In this document: positions 34,615 through 44,038 of the stretch, piece by piece
Position numbering within the stretch: the stretch's first letter is position 1
Layout of the letters: each line of letters starts with the position of its first letter
DNA from: G963664115 sp965216035
GTDB taxonomy: Bacteria; Acidobacteriota; Terriglobia; 20CM-2-55-15
Length of the DNA stretch: 64,000 nucleotides
Assembly (NCBI GenBank): GCA_965216035.1
Contig: CBDCFM010000016.1
Location: 62,001 to 126,000 of the forward strand
Reading direction: 5' to 3'
Translations under genes and position numbers: made by a program
Notes under the pieces: model-generated
What the model was told of the DNA's origin: nothing
The model's database searches: none
What the model saw: only the letters and a program-made list of their open reading frames with translations

Positions 34615-35529
34615 CTAACTCCTCGTTTTGGCCCGGCGCGCCAAATAGGCAAAAAGTCCCACGTCGAGCGGCTTACTGCTGTTCATCAGCGTGTAATCGA
34701 CGCCGAGCGAAGCGAATTCTTTTTCCAGTGCGCCGAGGTGTCCCTGGAGCAGTTGAAGGTACTCCCGTCGCAGGTGCTGCGGGATGACATTCAATTTCTT
34801 CATCGTTTCCAGATCTTCGAACTCGGTCATTGTGTCGAATGGGAAATTCAGCTCAAAATCGTCGAGAACATGAAACACGATGACATCGTTTCCTTTCGAC
34901 CGAAGGTGTTTCACGCTGGAAACGATGTTCTCGACTTCATCATAAAAATCGGAAACGATGACGATCATGCCGCGCCGCTTCAGAAATTCCGCCATGTAGT
35001 CTAGCGGTTTTCTGAACTCGGTCACCTTGCTGGCTTCCGCCCGGTCGATTTCGGCCAGGAGACTGAAGAGCTGACCGGTCTTTCGGCCTGCGGGTATGTG
35101 CGCTGTCACTGCCTCGTCAAAGGTCACCAGCCCCACGCCATCCCGCTGGTGATATGCAAAATAGATGAGCGACGCCGTCAGATACTTGGCGTAGTCCATC
35201 TTTGAAACCTCACCTGAGCTGTAAGCCATCGAACCGCTGGCATCCATCAGGAAGTGGACGTGGGTGTTGGTTTCTCCCTCAAACAGTTTGACGAACAACC
35301 GGTCCAGCCGCGCGTAGACGTTCCAATCGATCCTCCGGATTTCATCTCCGGGGTGATATTGGCGATACTCGGCAAAATCGACGCTGAAACCCAAGAATGG
35401 GGACTTGTGCAGTCCCTGAACGAAGCCTTCAACGACCGTACGCGCCAGCAACTCCAGGTTCTGGATCTTCGTCAAAACGGTCGGATCGATGAAGCGATTT
35501 GTCGCTCCGGTTTCTACAGCGGTACTCAT
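34615..35529 (-). CDS. DUF58 protein (VWA-like, MoxR partner)
   Basis: 304-residue cytoplasmic protein. The DUF58 signature is 'YHPGDEIRRIDWNVYARLD', followed by a VWA-type metal site 'FLMDASGSMAYSSGEVSKMD' and 'MIVIVSDFYDE'. DUF58 proteins are regularly encoded next to MoxR AAA ATPases and are thought to be their substrates or adaptors. The start is one of two adjacent ATG codons; 35529 is chosen because an AAGG site lies 7 bases upstream. A repeat remnant separates it from moxR. Confidence 0.9.
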   Translation of the reverse strand: MSTAVETGATNRFIDPTVLTKIQNLELLARTVVEGFVQGLHKSPFLGFSVDFAEYRQYHPGDEIRRIDWNVYARLDRLFVKLFEGETNTHVHFLMDASGSMAYSSGEVSKMDYAKYLTASLIYFAYHQRDGVGLVTFDEAVTAHIPAGRKTGQLFSLLAEIDRAEASKVTEFRKPLDYMAEFLKRRGMIVIVSDFYDEVENIVSSVKHLRSKGNDVIVFHVLDDFELNFPFDTMTEFEDLETMKKLNVIPQHLRREYLQLLQGHLGALEKEFASLGVDYTLMNSSKPLDVGLFAYLARRAKTRS

Positions 35530-35563
35530 CATCACACCTTTTTCGGACCTATTCAGACCTAGC

Positions 35564-35610
35564 TAGCAGGCTGGGGAAAGAGTCACTGGCGGCTTTGTCA
35601 GCATCCTGCC
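35564..35610 (+). repeat. Repeat element, family 1, copy C (internally deleted)
   Basis: 47 bases between moxR and the DUF58 gene keep only the two ends of the family-1 repeat. The left end is TAGCAGGCTGGGGA, as in the 49.3 kb copy. The right end is GGCTTTGTCAGCATCCTGCC, matching copy A except for one base. The three-hairpin centre is missing. Confidence 0.6.
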
Positions 35611-35621
35611 CCTGGGCCAGG

Positions 35622-36647
35622 TCAGTCCTTCAAACCAGACTCAGGCACCGGCACAGCTTCAAGCAACTGACGGACAACGTCTTCAGTCGTAATCCCTTCC
35701 GATTCCGCATGGAAGTTTGTAATGATGCGGTGCCGGAACACCGGGTACGCCAGCGTCTGGATATCTTCGATGGCCACATTGTAGCGTCCATTGATCAGTG
35801 CCAGAGCCTTGCTGCCAAGAATCAGGAACTGCGAAGCTCGAAGGCTGGCGCCGTAATTGACGTACTGCTTCACGAAATCCGGGATGTCCCCCTCACCCTT
35901 CGGCCGACTGGATCGCGCCAAACGCACCGCGTACTGCATCACCGGATCCGCAACGGGCATCTTGCGCACGAGGCGTTGGAATTCCATGATTTCGGGTCCG
36001 CCGATCGTCTTCTCGAAACTCACTTCCCGCAAAGAAGTGGTCTGGCTGACGACCTGGATTTCGTCGGACTCGCTGAGGTAATCGATGATGATATTGAACA
36101 TAAAACGGTCCAATTGTGCTTCCGGCAACGGGTAGGTCCCTTCCAGTTCGATCGGGTTCTGAGTGGCCAGGACATAGAATGGTTTATCCAGAACGTAGGT
36201 CTCGCCTTCAACTGTTACCGACCCTTCCTGCATAGCCTCAAGCAAAGCCGACTGTGTCTTGGGAGGCGTCCGGTTAATTTCGTCGGCCAGGATAATGTTT
36301 GCGAAGATGGGGCCTTTAACAAAAATACGCTCACGCTGACCGGTCGTGCGATTGTCTTCAATCATCTCCGTCCCGGTGATATCGGCCGGCATCAGGTCCG
36401 GTGTGAACTGGATTCGCTTGAAATCCAAGCGTAAGACCTGCGCCATGGTCTGAATAAGCAACGTCTTGGCCAGACCCGGCACCCCTGTAATCATCGCGTT
36501 TGCGCCGGTCAACAACGATACGATGATCTGGTCCACCGCATCCTTTTGCCCGACGATGACCTTCCGGACTTCTTTATCAATTGCAGCGATATCGGTATGA
36601 AACTTCTCCACCGTTTCGAGATCTTTTTGTTCTTCAACGCTTTCCAT
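35622..36647 (-). CDS. MoxR-family AAA+ ATPase
   Basis: 341-residue AAA+ chaperone. Walker A is 'TGVPGLAKTLLIQTMA', Walker B 'IILADEINRTPPKTQSALLEAM', and sensor 1 'LATQNPIELEGTYPLPEAQL'. These are the MoxR subfamily signatures. MoxR ATPases insert cofactors into, or remodel, VWA-domain client proteins; three VWA-type candidates are encoded in the same operon. It starts 4 bases after the TPR-peptidase stop. Confidence 0.95.
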   Translation of the reverse strand: MESVEEQKDLETVEKFHTDIAAIDKEVRKVIVGQKDAVDQIIVSLLTGANAMITGVPGLAKTLLIQTMAQVLRLDFKRIQFTPDLMPADITGTEMIEDNRTTGQRERIFVKGPIFANIILADEINRTPPKTQSALLEAMQEGSVTVEGETYVLDKPFYVLATQNPIELEGTYPLPEAQLDRFMFNIIIDYLSESDEIQVVSQTTSLREVSFEKTIGGPEIMEFQRLVRKMPVADPVMQYAVRLARSSRPKGEGDIPDFVKQYVNYGASLRASQFLILGSKALALINGRYNVAIEDIQTLAYPVFRHRIITNFHAESEGITTEDVVRQLLEAVPVPESGLKD

Positions 36648-36651
36648 TCAA

Positions 36652-39192
36652 TTACCTCACAATCCTCAATAGCAACTCCTGCGCCGCCTCGAACGACGGT
36701 GCAATTTCTAAACTTTGCAGGATGCTTCGACGCGCCTCCGTCATCCGGCCCGCGCCATATTCGGCAGAAGCAAGATTAAAATAGGTATTCGCAAGATCTG
36801 GAGCATTCAACGCCAACAACACTTCGTATTCGCGCGCCGCGTCGGTAAAGTCTCCGCGCTCCAGCAATACCGAACCCAAGTCCCGGTGCCCTTCAAGATC
36901 CATCGGATGGATGTACATCGCCCGGCTCAGGATATCGGCTGCGCCTTCAGTGTCACCAACCTCTCGCATCAATCCAGCCAACTTCCGATAGGTGCTGTAG
37001 GCGTATTCGGAGAGCGCTGCGAAACGGCTGAGCGTGTCGATGGCCGCTGGAATTTCACCCATCTGTATATATAAGTCGGCAAGGAGTTCATAGGGGTTCT
37101 GCTCCGCGGTGTACTCCGGATAGAGCTCGATAGCTCGTACCAGAGACTCGATCGCTTCATCCAGATTTTCGGCTTCGATCGCTTCCATACCTTGCTGAGT
37201 GAGATTTCGGAACTGCTCAACGTCTATGAAAGCGGTCCGGGCACCCAACCAGCCCATGAACTCTCGATCGAACGCGCTGAGACTGACGCCCAGGGCCTCG
37301 GTAAACACTGCGTCGGTATTGAGCCCATCCCTGTAACCCGACAGCATCTCAAGGATCGCGTTGAAACCGTAGGTTTCGTCGATGTAGTCGCAAACCAGAG
37401 ACGCCTGGTAGTAGGAAAGAATGACCTGTCCCGGATTGGTCGGTCGCACGAAACCGTTATTGAGTTCCGCGATGGGCAGGAACTGGTCGTCGTTGATGGC
37501 GGACAGGTACTCGATCTGGAGATCATCGCCCCACCCCGGTACGGCCTTTCGCTCCTCATAGACGGACAGGCCTTCGGAGAACCATCGGGGAATCTTATGG
37601 TCGGTCGTTCCCAAAGTAATCACATGGGCAAACTCGTGCCAGAGCGTTCCTCCCCAATTGAACTCTTCCGGAGGCCTCGCCGACGGGGAATCCATCACCA
37701 CGACTTTGCCGAAGGCGACGCCAAGCGCACCCAGTCCCGGCAAACCGAGAGTGCGTACTGCGAAATCTTCGTGGTCGGGAAACATCTCGAAGGTAATCGG
37801 GGCTTCGGGCACGTACTCATACTTGGCGCTGAGAGTGTCCCAGGCTTGTTCTAGCAGTTCGGAAACGTAGGGCGCCAGCGCCGCACTCTCTTCCTTGTGC
37901 AGCTTGATCTCAAAGTGCTCGGTCTCCAACCGGTCGAAGTTCGTAAAACTGTCGAGCAGAGTCAGCGTGTTTACCGTCCATACATTGAAAGCATCGCCTT
38001 CGTAGGCCGCCTCGAGTGTCGCCTTCCCTTCGTCCTCTTCTCCAATACGAAGCAAGTTAATCCCGAGCAGGCTGCGCGCTTTCCAGTCTCTCGGGTTGAG
38101 CCGGATCGCTTCCCGGGCGAAATCCACCGCCTGACGATACAGCCGGACCGATACGCACAACTCGGCCAGCGTGTAATACATTTCGCTGTAGGCAGGGTTG
38201 GCCTGGAGAACTTCCTGGACATACCCTTCAAACTCCTCTTCCTCTCCCCTTAGATAATTCGTCGCGGCCAGCAGCGAGAGCGCCTTTGCATATCGCGGGT
38301 TGATCTCGAGGGCCTTGGCAGTCTCTTCGTCGGCGGCATCGTACTCCTCGGCGTCGATACGTTGTCGTGCCCGCAGCAGGTACCCCTCAACAAGGCTCGG
38401 ATTGACCTCTAAGGCCCGCTCCAACGCCCCCTGGCTGCGCTCGGGGTTGCCGCCGGTCAAAACCCGTGCGATTCCCAGGTGGGCTTCTGGCAAGTTGGGA
38501 TCAATCCCAAGCGCGTCTTCGTAACTGGCGACTGCTTCCGGATCGTTGTACTTCTCGGCGAGCAGATCGCCCCAGGCCAGAAACGCTTCGGCGTCCCTCG
38601 GATTCGCCTGCGTGACGAGTCGAAACGCATCGTTGGCGTCGTGAAAGAATTCCAGTGCCCACATCGCTCGCGCAATGTAGATCAGTTCATCAGTCCGACT
38701 GATCAAACCGTTTCGGAAACCCTCGATCAGATCGCTGTATATCTCGTCTGCCTCCTCCCGGCGCCCCAGATCGCCCAACACCGCAGCCTTCTCGTTCTGC
38801 GCTGAGGTGCCGACGTCGGCAAAATCAAGAATTTCTTCCAGGTGTTCCAGTGCCCGCTCGTAGTTCCCGGCAATGCGATTCGCCCGGGCAGCGGCCAGCC
38901 GGATTGCACCCACCATCGGGTCGAGGCCGGAGAGTTCTTCGAACTTCGTCAGAGCTGTTCGGTATTCGCCCTGCCGGACCCAGGCGTAATACAGGCTTTC
39001 AACGACCTCCGGATCCGTGCTGCCAGACTCCACCATCGATACCAGGGCAGGTACGGCGTCGTCATAGTCGCCCCGCCTGGCTCGCTCCACCGGATCTGCA
39101 TTGTCGGATTGGCCCAGAGCGCCGCAACTAGTAACCAGCAACGGAAGCAACACGCGGAGCATGATGAAGGAGCCGAGACTGCCACGCTTCAT
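36652..39192 (-). CDS. TPR protein with gluzincin-type metallopeptidase domain
   Basis: 846-residue secreted or lipid-anchored protein. The N-terminus has a short hydrophobic signal ('SFIMLRVLLPLLVTSCGALG', possible lipobox VTSC). About ten TPR-like units span 25-420. A peptidase-MA-like domain follows with an intact zinc motif HEFAH at 519-523 and the downstream Glu in 'WFSEGLSVYEE'. More TPRs lie at 680-846. The metal site looks complete, so proteolysis is plausible; the substrate is unknown. Start and stop overlap its neighbours closely (TAATG with the gene before, 4 bases to moxR). Confidence 0.87.
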   Translation of the reverse strand: MKRGSLGSFIMLRVLLPLLVTSCGALGQSDNADPVERARRGDYDDAVPALVSMVESGSTDPEVVESLYYAWVRQGEYRTALTKFEELSGLDPMVGAIRLAAARANRIAGNYERALEHLEEILDFADVGTSAQNEKAAVLGDLGRREEADEIYSDLIEGFRNGLISRTDELIYIARAMWALEFFHDANDAFRLVTQANPRDAEAFLAWGDLLAEKYNDPEAVASYEDALGIDPNLPEAHLGIARVLTGGNPERSQGALERALEVNPSLVEGYLLRARQRIDAEEYDAADEETAKALEINPRYAKALSLLAATNYLRGEEEEFEGYVQEVLQANPAYSEMYYTLAELCVSVRLYRQAVDFAREAIRLNPRDWKARSLLGINLLRIGEEDEGKATLEAAYEGDAFNVWTVNTLTLLDSFTNFDRLETEHFEIKLHKEESAALAPYVSELLEQAWDTLSAKYEYVPEAPITFEMFPDHEDFAVRTLGLPGLGALGVAFGKVVVMDSPSARPPEEFNWGGTLWHEFAHVITLGTTDHKIPRWFSEGLSVYEERKAVPGWGDDLQIEYLSAINDDQFLPIAELNNGFVRPTNPGQVILSYYQASLVCDYIDETYGFNAILEMLSGYRDGLNTDAVFTEALGVSLSAFDREFMGWLGARTAFIDVEQFRNLTQQGMEAIEAENLDEAIESLVRAIELYPEYTAEQNPYELLADLYIQMGEIPAAIDTLSRFAALSEYAYSTYRKLAGLMREVGDTEGAADILSRAMYIHPMDLEGHRDLGSVLLERGDFTDAAREYEVLLALNAPDLANTYFNLASAEYGAGRMTEARRSILQSLEIAPSFEAAQELLLRIVR

Positions 39193-40202
39193 TAATCAGG
39201 CACCCCCGAATTGGGCCCCACCGAGCTTGGTTCCGGTGCACTCGCTTCCCGGGCCCGGGCTTCCTGGTTCTTCAGGGCAAGCTCAATCAGGAGCTCTTCC
39301 ATCCGGCTTTCATACACTTCCCGGGACATCGTGTCCTCGATCAAACGCAAGGCTTCAATGTCGCTTTCGAGCTGGTTTCTTTCTTCCAGCAACGTCCGCA
39401 ATATGGGATCTTCGACGTCGATCGCTGCAACAGCATTGAATTGGATCAGACGGGCGAGAACGGGCATTTCATCGGGATCGACTCCGGTTTTTTCCATTCC
39501 GTTGTCGGAGATCTGCGGGTGCTCCGTGGCCAGCCTGTTTTGTTCTTCGTAGAATCGTTCTACGGCCAGCGTTGTGGACCGAAAGACCTCCCACACCGAC
39601 AGGCGTTCGTTCTTGTCCTCGTCGCTTGCAGCGTCTTGGAGCGCTTCAAGAAAATAATCATAGAAGATCGTGTCATTGCGTTCGGTTCCCGTCCGTGTCG
39701 CCGTCACGACCACCCGATTCTCTCCGGCGAGCGGCTCTATAGCAGCGCCACTGGAATTGGTCGCGTTCACAATGACCGCTCTTCCCGCGTCCATGGAAGC
39801 AAGCATATCGCTGTAGTCCGCTGCAGTAAGGTCGGCCCCCATCGTATTGAACTTGTACTCTGTACCGTCGAAGCTACCGTGGCCAATGAAGAAGAGAAAG
39901 AAAGTGTCGTCAGCAGTGAGGCGCTCACCGAAGCTTGCGAAGGCATTGCGGATGTCATCTGCTCTCGCTTGACGATTCTCAAGGACGACAACATTCTCTT
40001 CTCCGAATCCGAATGTCTCAATCATCGCGGCCCGCGTCGCCTCGGACCAATCTGCGAAACGCGTCTCGTGGAGGGGACTTCCCGGAACTCCGCTGAGGAT
40101 AAGCGCGGCCGAGTCGGCCCAGCCCGGAACCGGCGCCGAGAGCGTCCCCAGCAGTGCAATCCGACCCATCGTCCGACAAATTACGGAGCCCCAACCAATC
40201 AT
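39192..40202 (-). CDS. Secreted caspase/legumain-fold protein, nucleophile Cys apparently missing
   Basis: 336 residues with a signal peptide (1-30, ending 'VPGWADS'). The fold resembles clan CD (caspase/C13) peptidases: 'DDTFFLFFIGHGSFDG' supplies the catalytic-type His108, and the next strand reads 'GRAVIVNATNSSGA'. Where active members have D-S-C-x-S-G, this protein has A-T-N-S-S-G, so Asn149 replaces the nucleophile. It is probably a pseudoenzyme or uses another residue. A charged coiled-coil tail covers about 255-320. The ATG at 40202 overlaps the upstream stop by one base (TGATG), so it is chosen over an upstream TTG/GTG frame. Confidence 0.75.
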   Translation of the reverse strand: MIGWGSVICRTMGRIALLGTLSAPVPGWADSAALILSGVPGSPLHETRFADWSEATRAAMIETFGFGEENVVVLENRQARADDIRNAFASFGERLTADDTFFLFFIGHGSFDGTEYKFNTMGADLTAADYSDMLASMDAGRAVIVNATNSSGAAIEPLAGENRVVVTATRTGTERNDTIFYDYFLEALQDAASDEDKNERLSVWEVFRSTTLAVERFYEEQNRLATEHPQISDNGMEKTGVDPDEMPVLARLIQFNAVAAIDVEDPILRTLLEERNQLESDIEALRLIEDTMSREVYESRMEELLIELALKNQEARAREASAPEPSSVGPNSGVPD

Positions 40203-42466
40203 CAAGCCAGTCCCTTCTGCTTGCGCCAGAACCATTCCCCGCCAAGAAACACGGTTAGCAACAGAAACAGCACCGGCACGTCCCAGAGCTCGAGCTGTTC
40301 GACGATCGAAGACTCGCCGTCGACATAAACGGCGTCGGCGGGCAGGTTTCCGATGTCCGATAAGGGGTAGTAACGGCCTCCGGAGTCTTCGGCCACAGAT
40401 TGAAGAAAACGGCTGTCAAGGGCAGCGTCGTAGAATTCGATCGGACGGTCACGCACCTGGAACGTACTCTCATAGCTCCCGATATCTTCACCTGCGAAGC
40501 TGGCATCCACCTCCATCGTGTAGATCCCCGGTGCAGTTCCCGACATCATCGCCTGATAGGTACCGTCTTGGAGTCCGGTCCACTCGAAACGCAAGGGTTG
40601 GGAATTCCCCTCGGGATCGATCACACGTCCCACAACGTCGGCATTGTTCATCCGTTCAAAGCTGGCATCGGAAATATCCGCAAACAGACGGACACTCTCG
40701 CCTGGCACATAGCTGTCTCTCTCCGAAGTCGCCATAACGGGGTCGGGGGAGTCCGTGACGAGCCACCGCAGTATCTGACGCCAGAACATTTCGTGCGTCA
40801 TGTCCTCGTGATCCATTTCCATCTGCCAGCGCCAACTGCTGGATGCGGTAAATGCCATCGCACGCCCCCGACCGTAGCGTTGGTAGGCGAGCAAAACCGG
40901 CCGGTCTCGCCCTCCCGATTCCAACTGGGCAGTCGCCAATACGATCGCGCCGACTTTCGCTTCATCGACGCGGTTGTACTCGGTCAACGGTGGAAGAGCA
41001 TCCCACTCGCTGACGTTTTCCTCCTCGGTCGGGTTCAGGTTCATCAAAGGATGCGAACGGCCATAATCGGACACCTCTACAGCCAGATTCTCGACGACGA
41101 AGTCGGACTCGCCGTCGCTGAGCCGGACCGGAAGGATATCGGCGATCGGCGTGTTCTGGTAGCGACCCTCGCTGAAAGAATTCCGCCCACCCAGCATCAT
41201 AAAACCACCGCCGCGCTCGCTGACGAAATCGACGATCATCTGCAGTTGATCCTGTGTAAAAAATGTCGACTCGATACTGCCCAGGATCAGACCCTTGTAC
41301 CGGAATAGCTCTTCCCGGGTCGTTGGAAATCCATCTGCCAGCGTTTCTTCATCATCGATGCCCTGACGATAGAACTTGTTAGGGGACGTCCGAAGCAAGG
41401 TCACCACGCGGACGTTCGGGTCATCTTCGAGGGCACGTCGCAAGAATCGATACTCCCACCGCGGTTCACCTTCGACGTACAGAATTTCCGGTTGCTCGTT
41501 CCTGACCTCGATCAGCGTGCTGAGTGTATTGTTCTCCACGATCCGGTCATTAGGGGCTTCAATCGAAAACTCGAAAACGCGAGAGCCTTCGTTTGTCACC
41601 GGCAGATCAATTGCCGCCTCTCCAATCTGACCGTCTCGAGGAAGCGTGATTTCTTCCGACTTGAGGAGTACACCGTTTTCCCGGACCTGAAGCGTGGCCG
41701 TACGACCGGCAAGCCCCTCGCTTCGGAACGAAACCTCCGCAACCGCCGTCGCATCGTCGAGGCTGTTCCTCGGAGTCGATGCCTGAACCAGCTCGACATC
41801 GCTTTCGATCGCGTCCTCGCCGATGCCCACTGTATAAATCGGGATGCCCCGGGATTGGACCCGGGACAGCGCCTCAGTCCACTCTTCTGAGGAGTTGTCG
41901 ACGCCATCGGTAAGGAGAACGATGCCAGATAGAGGTACGGTGCCCAGTTCCTGGTAGAGCAACTCCATAGCACTCTCCATTCGCGTTCGAGTGCCATTGA
42001 ACGTCATTCGGTTCAGGTCCTCGATGCGTTCGGCTTCCTGATCGAAACGATAGACGCGAACACGGAACCGTTCAGCAAGGTTCGCGAAAAACTCACTGGA
42101 TTCTAGTTCCGCCATCAGCAGGTCAGCGCGGCTGTCCTGCCCATTGTCCTGGATCTGCATGCTCTCGGAATTGTCTATGACAACGGCAAGGTAGGATTCC
42201 TGCGGCAACACCGTAGAGATATTTAAAACCGGCCGCATTAGAATGAAGGCAAGAATCACGAGTGTTCCCGTTCGCAGGGCAACCATTCCCCACGACGAGA
42301 ACGAGGGCGATTGCGTTTGAATCTTTCGGTACAGGAAATATGCGCCGACCAGCGCAGCGACAGCGAAGAGGGCAAAGTAAGCGGGATTTTCAAGAAGCTG
42401 AAATCCTAAGGTGCCTCTCTGGTAAACAATCGGCTGATATTTGAATAGCGTTTCAAACCAAGTCAT
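40202..42466 (-). CDS. Membrane VWA protein with glutamine-amidotransferase-like domain
   Basis: 754 residues. Two N-terminal helices (about 30-48 and 60-82) precede a VWA domain with metal site D-N-S-E-S in 'LAVVIDNSESMQIQ' and 'GIVLLTDGVDNSSEEW'. A class-I GATase-like domain follows ('FVSERGGGFMMLGGRNSF') without an evident catalytic Cys. A beta-sandwich region and a C-terminal helix ('VPVLFLLLTVFLGGEWFW') complete it. This architecture is typical of VWA proteins in MoxR operons of Acidobacteriota and Planctomycetota. Confidence 0.85.
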   Translation of the reverse strand: MTWFETLFKYQPIVYQRGTLGFQLLENPAYFALFAVAALVGAYFLYRKIQTQSPSFSSWGMVALRTGTLVILAFILMRPVLNISTVLPQESYLAVVIDNSESMQIQDNGQDSRADLLMAELESSEFFANLAERFRVRVYRFDQEAERIEDLNRMTFNGTRTRMESAMELLYQELGTVPLSGIVLLTDGVDNSSEEWTEALSRVQSRGIPIYTVGIGEDAIESDVELVQASTPRNSLDDATAVAEVSFRSEGLAGRTATLQVRENGVLLKSEEITLPRDGQIGEAAIDLPVTNEGSRVFEFSIEAPNDRIVENNTLSTLIEVRNEQPEILYVEGEPRWEYRFLRRALEDDPNVRVVTLLRTSPNKFYRQGIDDEETLADGFPTTREELFRYKGLILGSIESTFFTQDQLQMIVDFVSERGGGFMMLGGRNSFSEGRYQNTPIADILPVRLSDGESDFVVENLAVEVSDYGRSHPLMNLNPTEEENVSEWDALPPLTEYNRVDEAKVGAIVLATAQLESGGRDRPVLLAYQRYGRGRAMAFTASSSWRWQMEMDHEDMTHEMFWRQILRWLVTDSPDPVMATSERDSYVPGESVRLFADISDASFERMNNADVVGRVIDPEGNSQPLRFEWTGLQDGTYQAMMSGTAPGIYTMEVDASFAGEDIGSYESTFQVRDRPIEFYDAALDSRFLQSVAEDSGGRYYPLSDIGNLPADAVYVDGESSIVEQLELWDVPVLFLLLTVFLGGEWFWRKQKGLA

Positions 42467-42530
42467 CAATTCTTCCCGACACCGTCCGATTTTTATTGAA
42501 TCAGAACTCGGTCGACTCCCGTTAGCCCAC

Positions 42531-43297
42531 TCAGTGAGTCATCGAATAAACGATGAAGTTCAGCCCCATGCGATACGCCATCCCTGAAAACTCGTGAGGG
42601 TAGCACGGTTGATCCGCCCACTCCCATGCGTCCCCCAGATCTGTATTGTAATTGATCACCATCATCGGGCGGCGTGCGTCATCGAAGATGGCCATTGCGT
42701 ACGGCGTGTAGCCATCCTGCTCGTGTGTCCGGTTGCCGCGGCAACCGTTATTGACGTTGGGAACCTGCAGAATTTTCTGGATGTCGAAGAAAGAGTGAAA
42801 TATTTCGTGCGACATGTCGAGCTGTTCGATTTCCCTACTCGGGAAAGATCATCTTGGCCTGGCGGGCAAAACTCTGCCATTCGATAGGTTCCCCAGAAAT
42901 CATCCACGACCAGAAAACCGCCGCGCATCATATATTCGCGCAGCCTGTCAGCTTCAGGCGGGGTCAGTTCCATGTGACCCACCTCAACGGCATAAAGAAA
43001 CGGGTAGCTGAAGAGCTTCGGATCCATGATCGGCACTGCAACATCCTTCTCCAACACAATGCGGACATTCGAGAGCCGATCGATTCCAAACATGAACTGT
43101 TTGTCCGCTTTGGGCCAATCTGTCCTCCAGGAACCACCGCGCCGGCGGGAGAAACGCGCCAAACCGGAACCGTAAACCAGACGCGCAAAAACGAATTCCG
43201 AACCATCGGCACCCGTGTCTCCGATGATCTGAGCGCGAGGCAACACCTCTGCCGAGAGCAGGAGCATGAGACACATCACTGGAATCAGTCGCTTCAT
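42531..43297 (-). pseudogene. DUF4159 protein gene with two single-base frameshifts
   Basis: A signal peptide ('MKRLIPVMCLMLLLSAEVLP') and the first ~150 residues of a DUF4159 domain ('LREYMMRGGFLVVDDFWGTY') read in one frame to about 42882. The next 14 codons ('WQSFARQAKMIFP') continue in a second frame to about 42842. The rest ('SREIEQLDMSHEIFHSFFDI' to 'GLNFIVYSMTH') is in a third frame ending at 42531. Removing one base at each point restores a normal DUF4159 protein of about 255 residues. Both sites abut short homopolymers, so sequencing error is as likely as real decay. It is the first gene of the moxR operon. Confidence 0.8.
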
Positions 43298-43456
43298 TTC
43301 CGCCTTGACGCAATCGAAGTCGTGGAATAGAACGCCCTCATTCTACCCGTAAACCTGCTTAAACCGAAGCCATTACACCCGCACTACGACCGGGGGTCCG
43401 GATAATTTACAACAAACCTGAACCAAGCCCCAGTGGCGTTCGCCGCTCGTCGAAAC

Positions 43457-44038
43457 TCACACCCTCGGAGCACCTGAAGGGGCGCCATCAGCCACATGAC
43501 GCAGCTCAAAAAAGTTGATCAATCCATGGCCCAAGGCGACAGCGAGCAGGCTTCCCGTGGACTGGTAGACCAGGCCGAAAACGAATCCCATGGCAAGGGC
43601 GCTCAGGGTCCAGGGAATCAGCCGGCGATTGATTGGGTAGTGAAGGAGTCCAAAGACCAGGCTGGTGATCCAAAGTCCGAAGACCGGCTGCATGATCGCC
43701 CGAAAGAAGGTTTCCTCGGCGATGCCACTCGCCACGGCCAGAATCAATACCCCGGCAAAATCCAGCGGCGCTAAGAAGAATCGAAATTCTTCTTCCAGTG
43801 TTCTGGCCCACTGAAACGTGCCGCGCATAGCCCGCGCGCCTGAAAGTGCAGCAACGGCAATCAGAACACCAATCAAAACGTTGGTTCCCATTTGCGGCCA
43901 ACCCGGAAAAGTGAACAGCGAAACCAACCGGCCCTGCCAAAAAGCCAGGACGAGGGACATGCCGAAAAGAAGACCGTATCCGATGGCCGAGGACCGAACG
44001 ATCGAAAGCGGCAGCGTCATCGAAAGCAGCAACCTCAT
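43457..44038 (-). CDS. CPBP-family intramembrane metalloprotease
   Basis: 193-residue membrane protein with six to seven helices. All three CPBP (CAAX-protease/bacteriocin-processing) motifs are present: EETFFR in 'SGIAEETFFRAIMQP', FGLLH in 'SLVFGLLHYP', and HGLIN in 'ALGHGLINFF'. The active site therefore looks intact. It overlaps the HAD gene by four bases (ATGA) and is co-translated with it. The natural substrate is unknown. Confidence 0.9.
   Translation of the reverse strand: MRLLLSMTLPLSIVRSSAIGYGLLFGMSLVLAFWQGRLVSLFTFPGWPQMGTNVLIGVLIAVAALSGARAMRGTFQWARTLEEEFRFFLAPLDFAGVLILAVASGIAEETFFRAIMQPVFGLWITSLVFGLLHYPINRRLIPWTLSALAMGFVFGLVYQSTGSLLAVALGHGLINFFELRHVADGAPSGAPRV

Noticed and set aside
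40400..41308. 302-codon open frame opposite the VWA/GATase gene
   Set aside because: Antisense shadow; no domain and no start signal.
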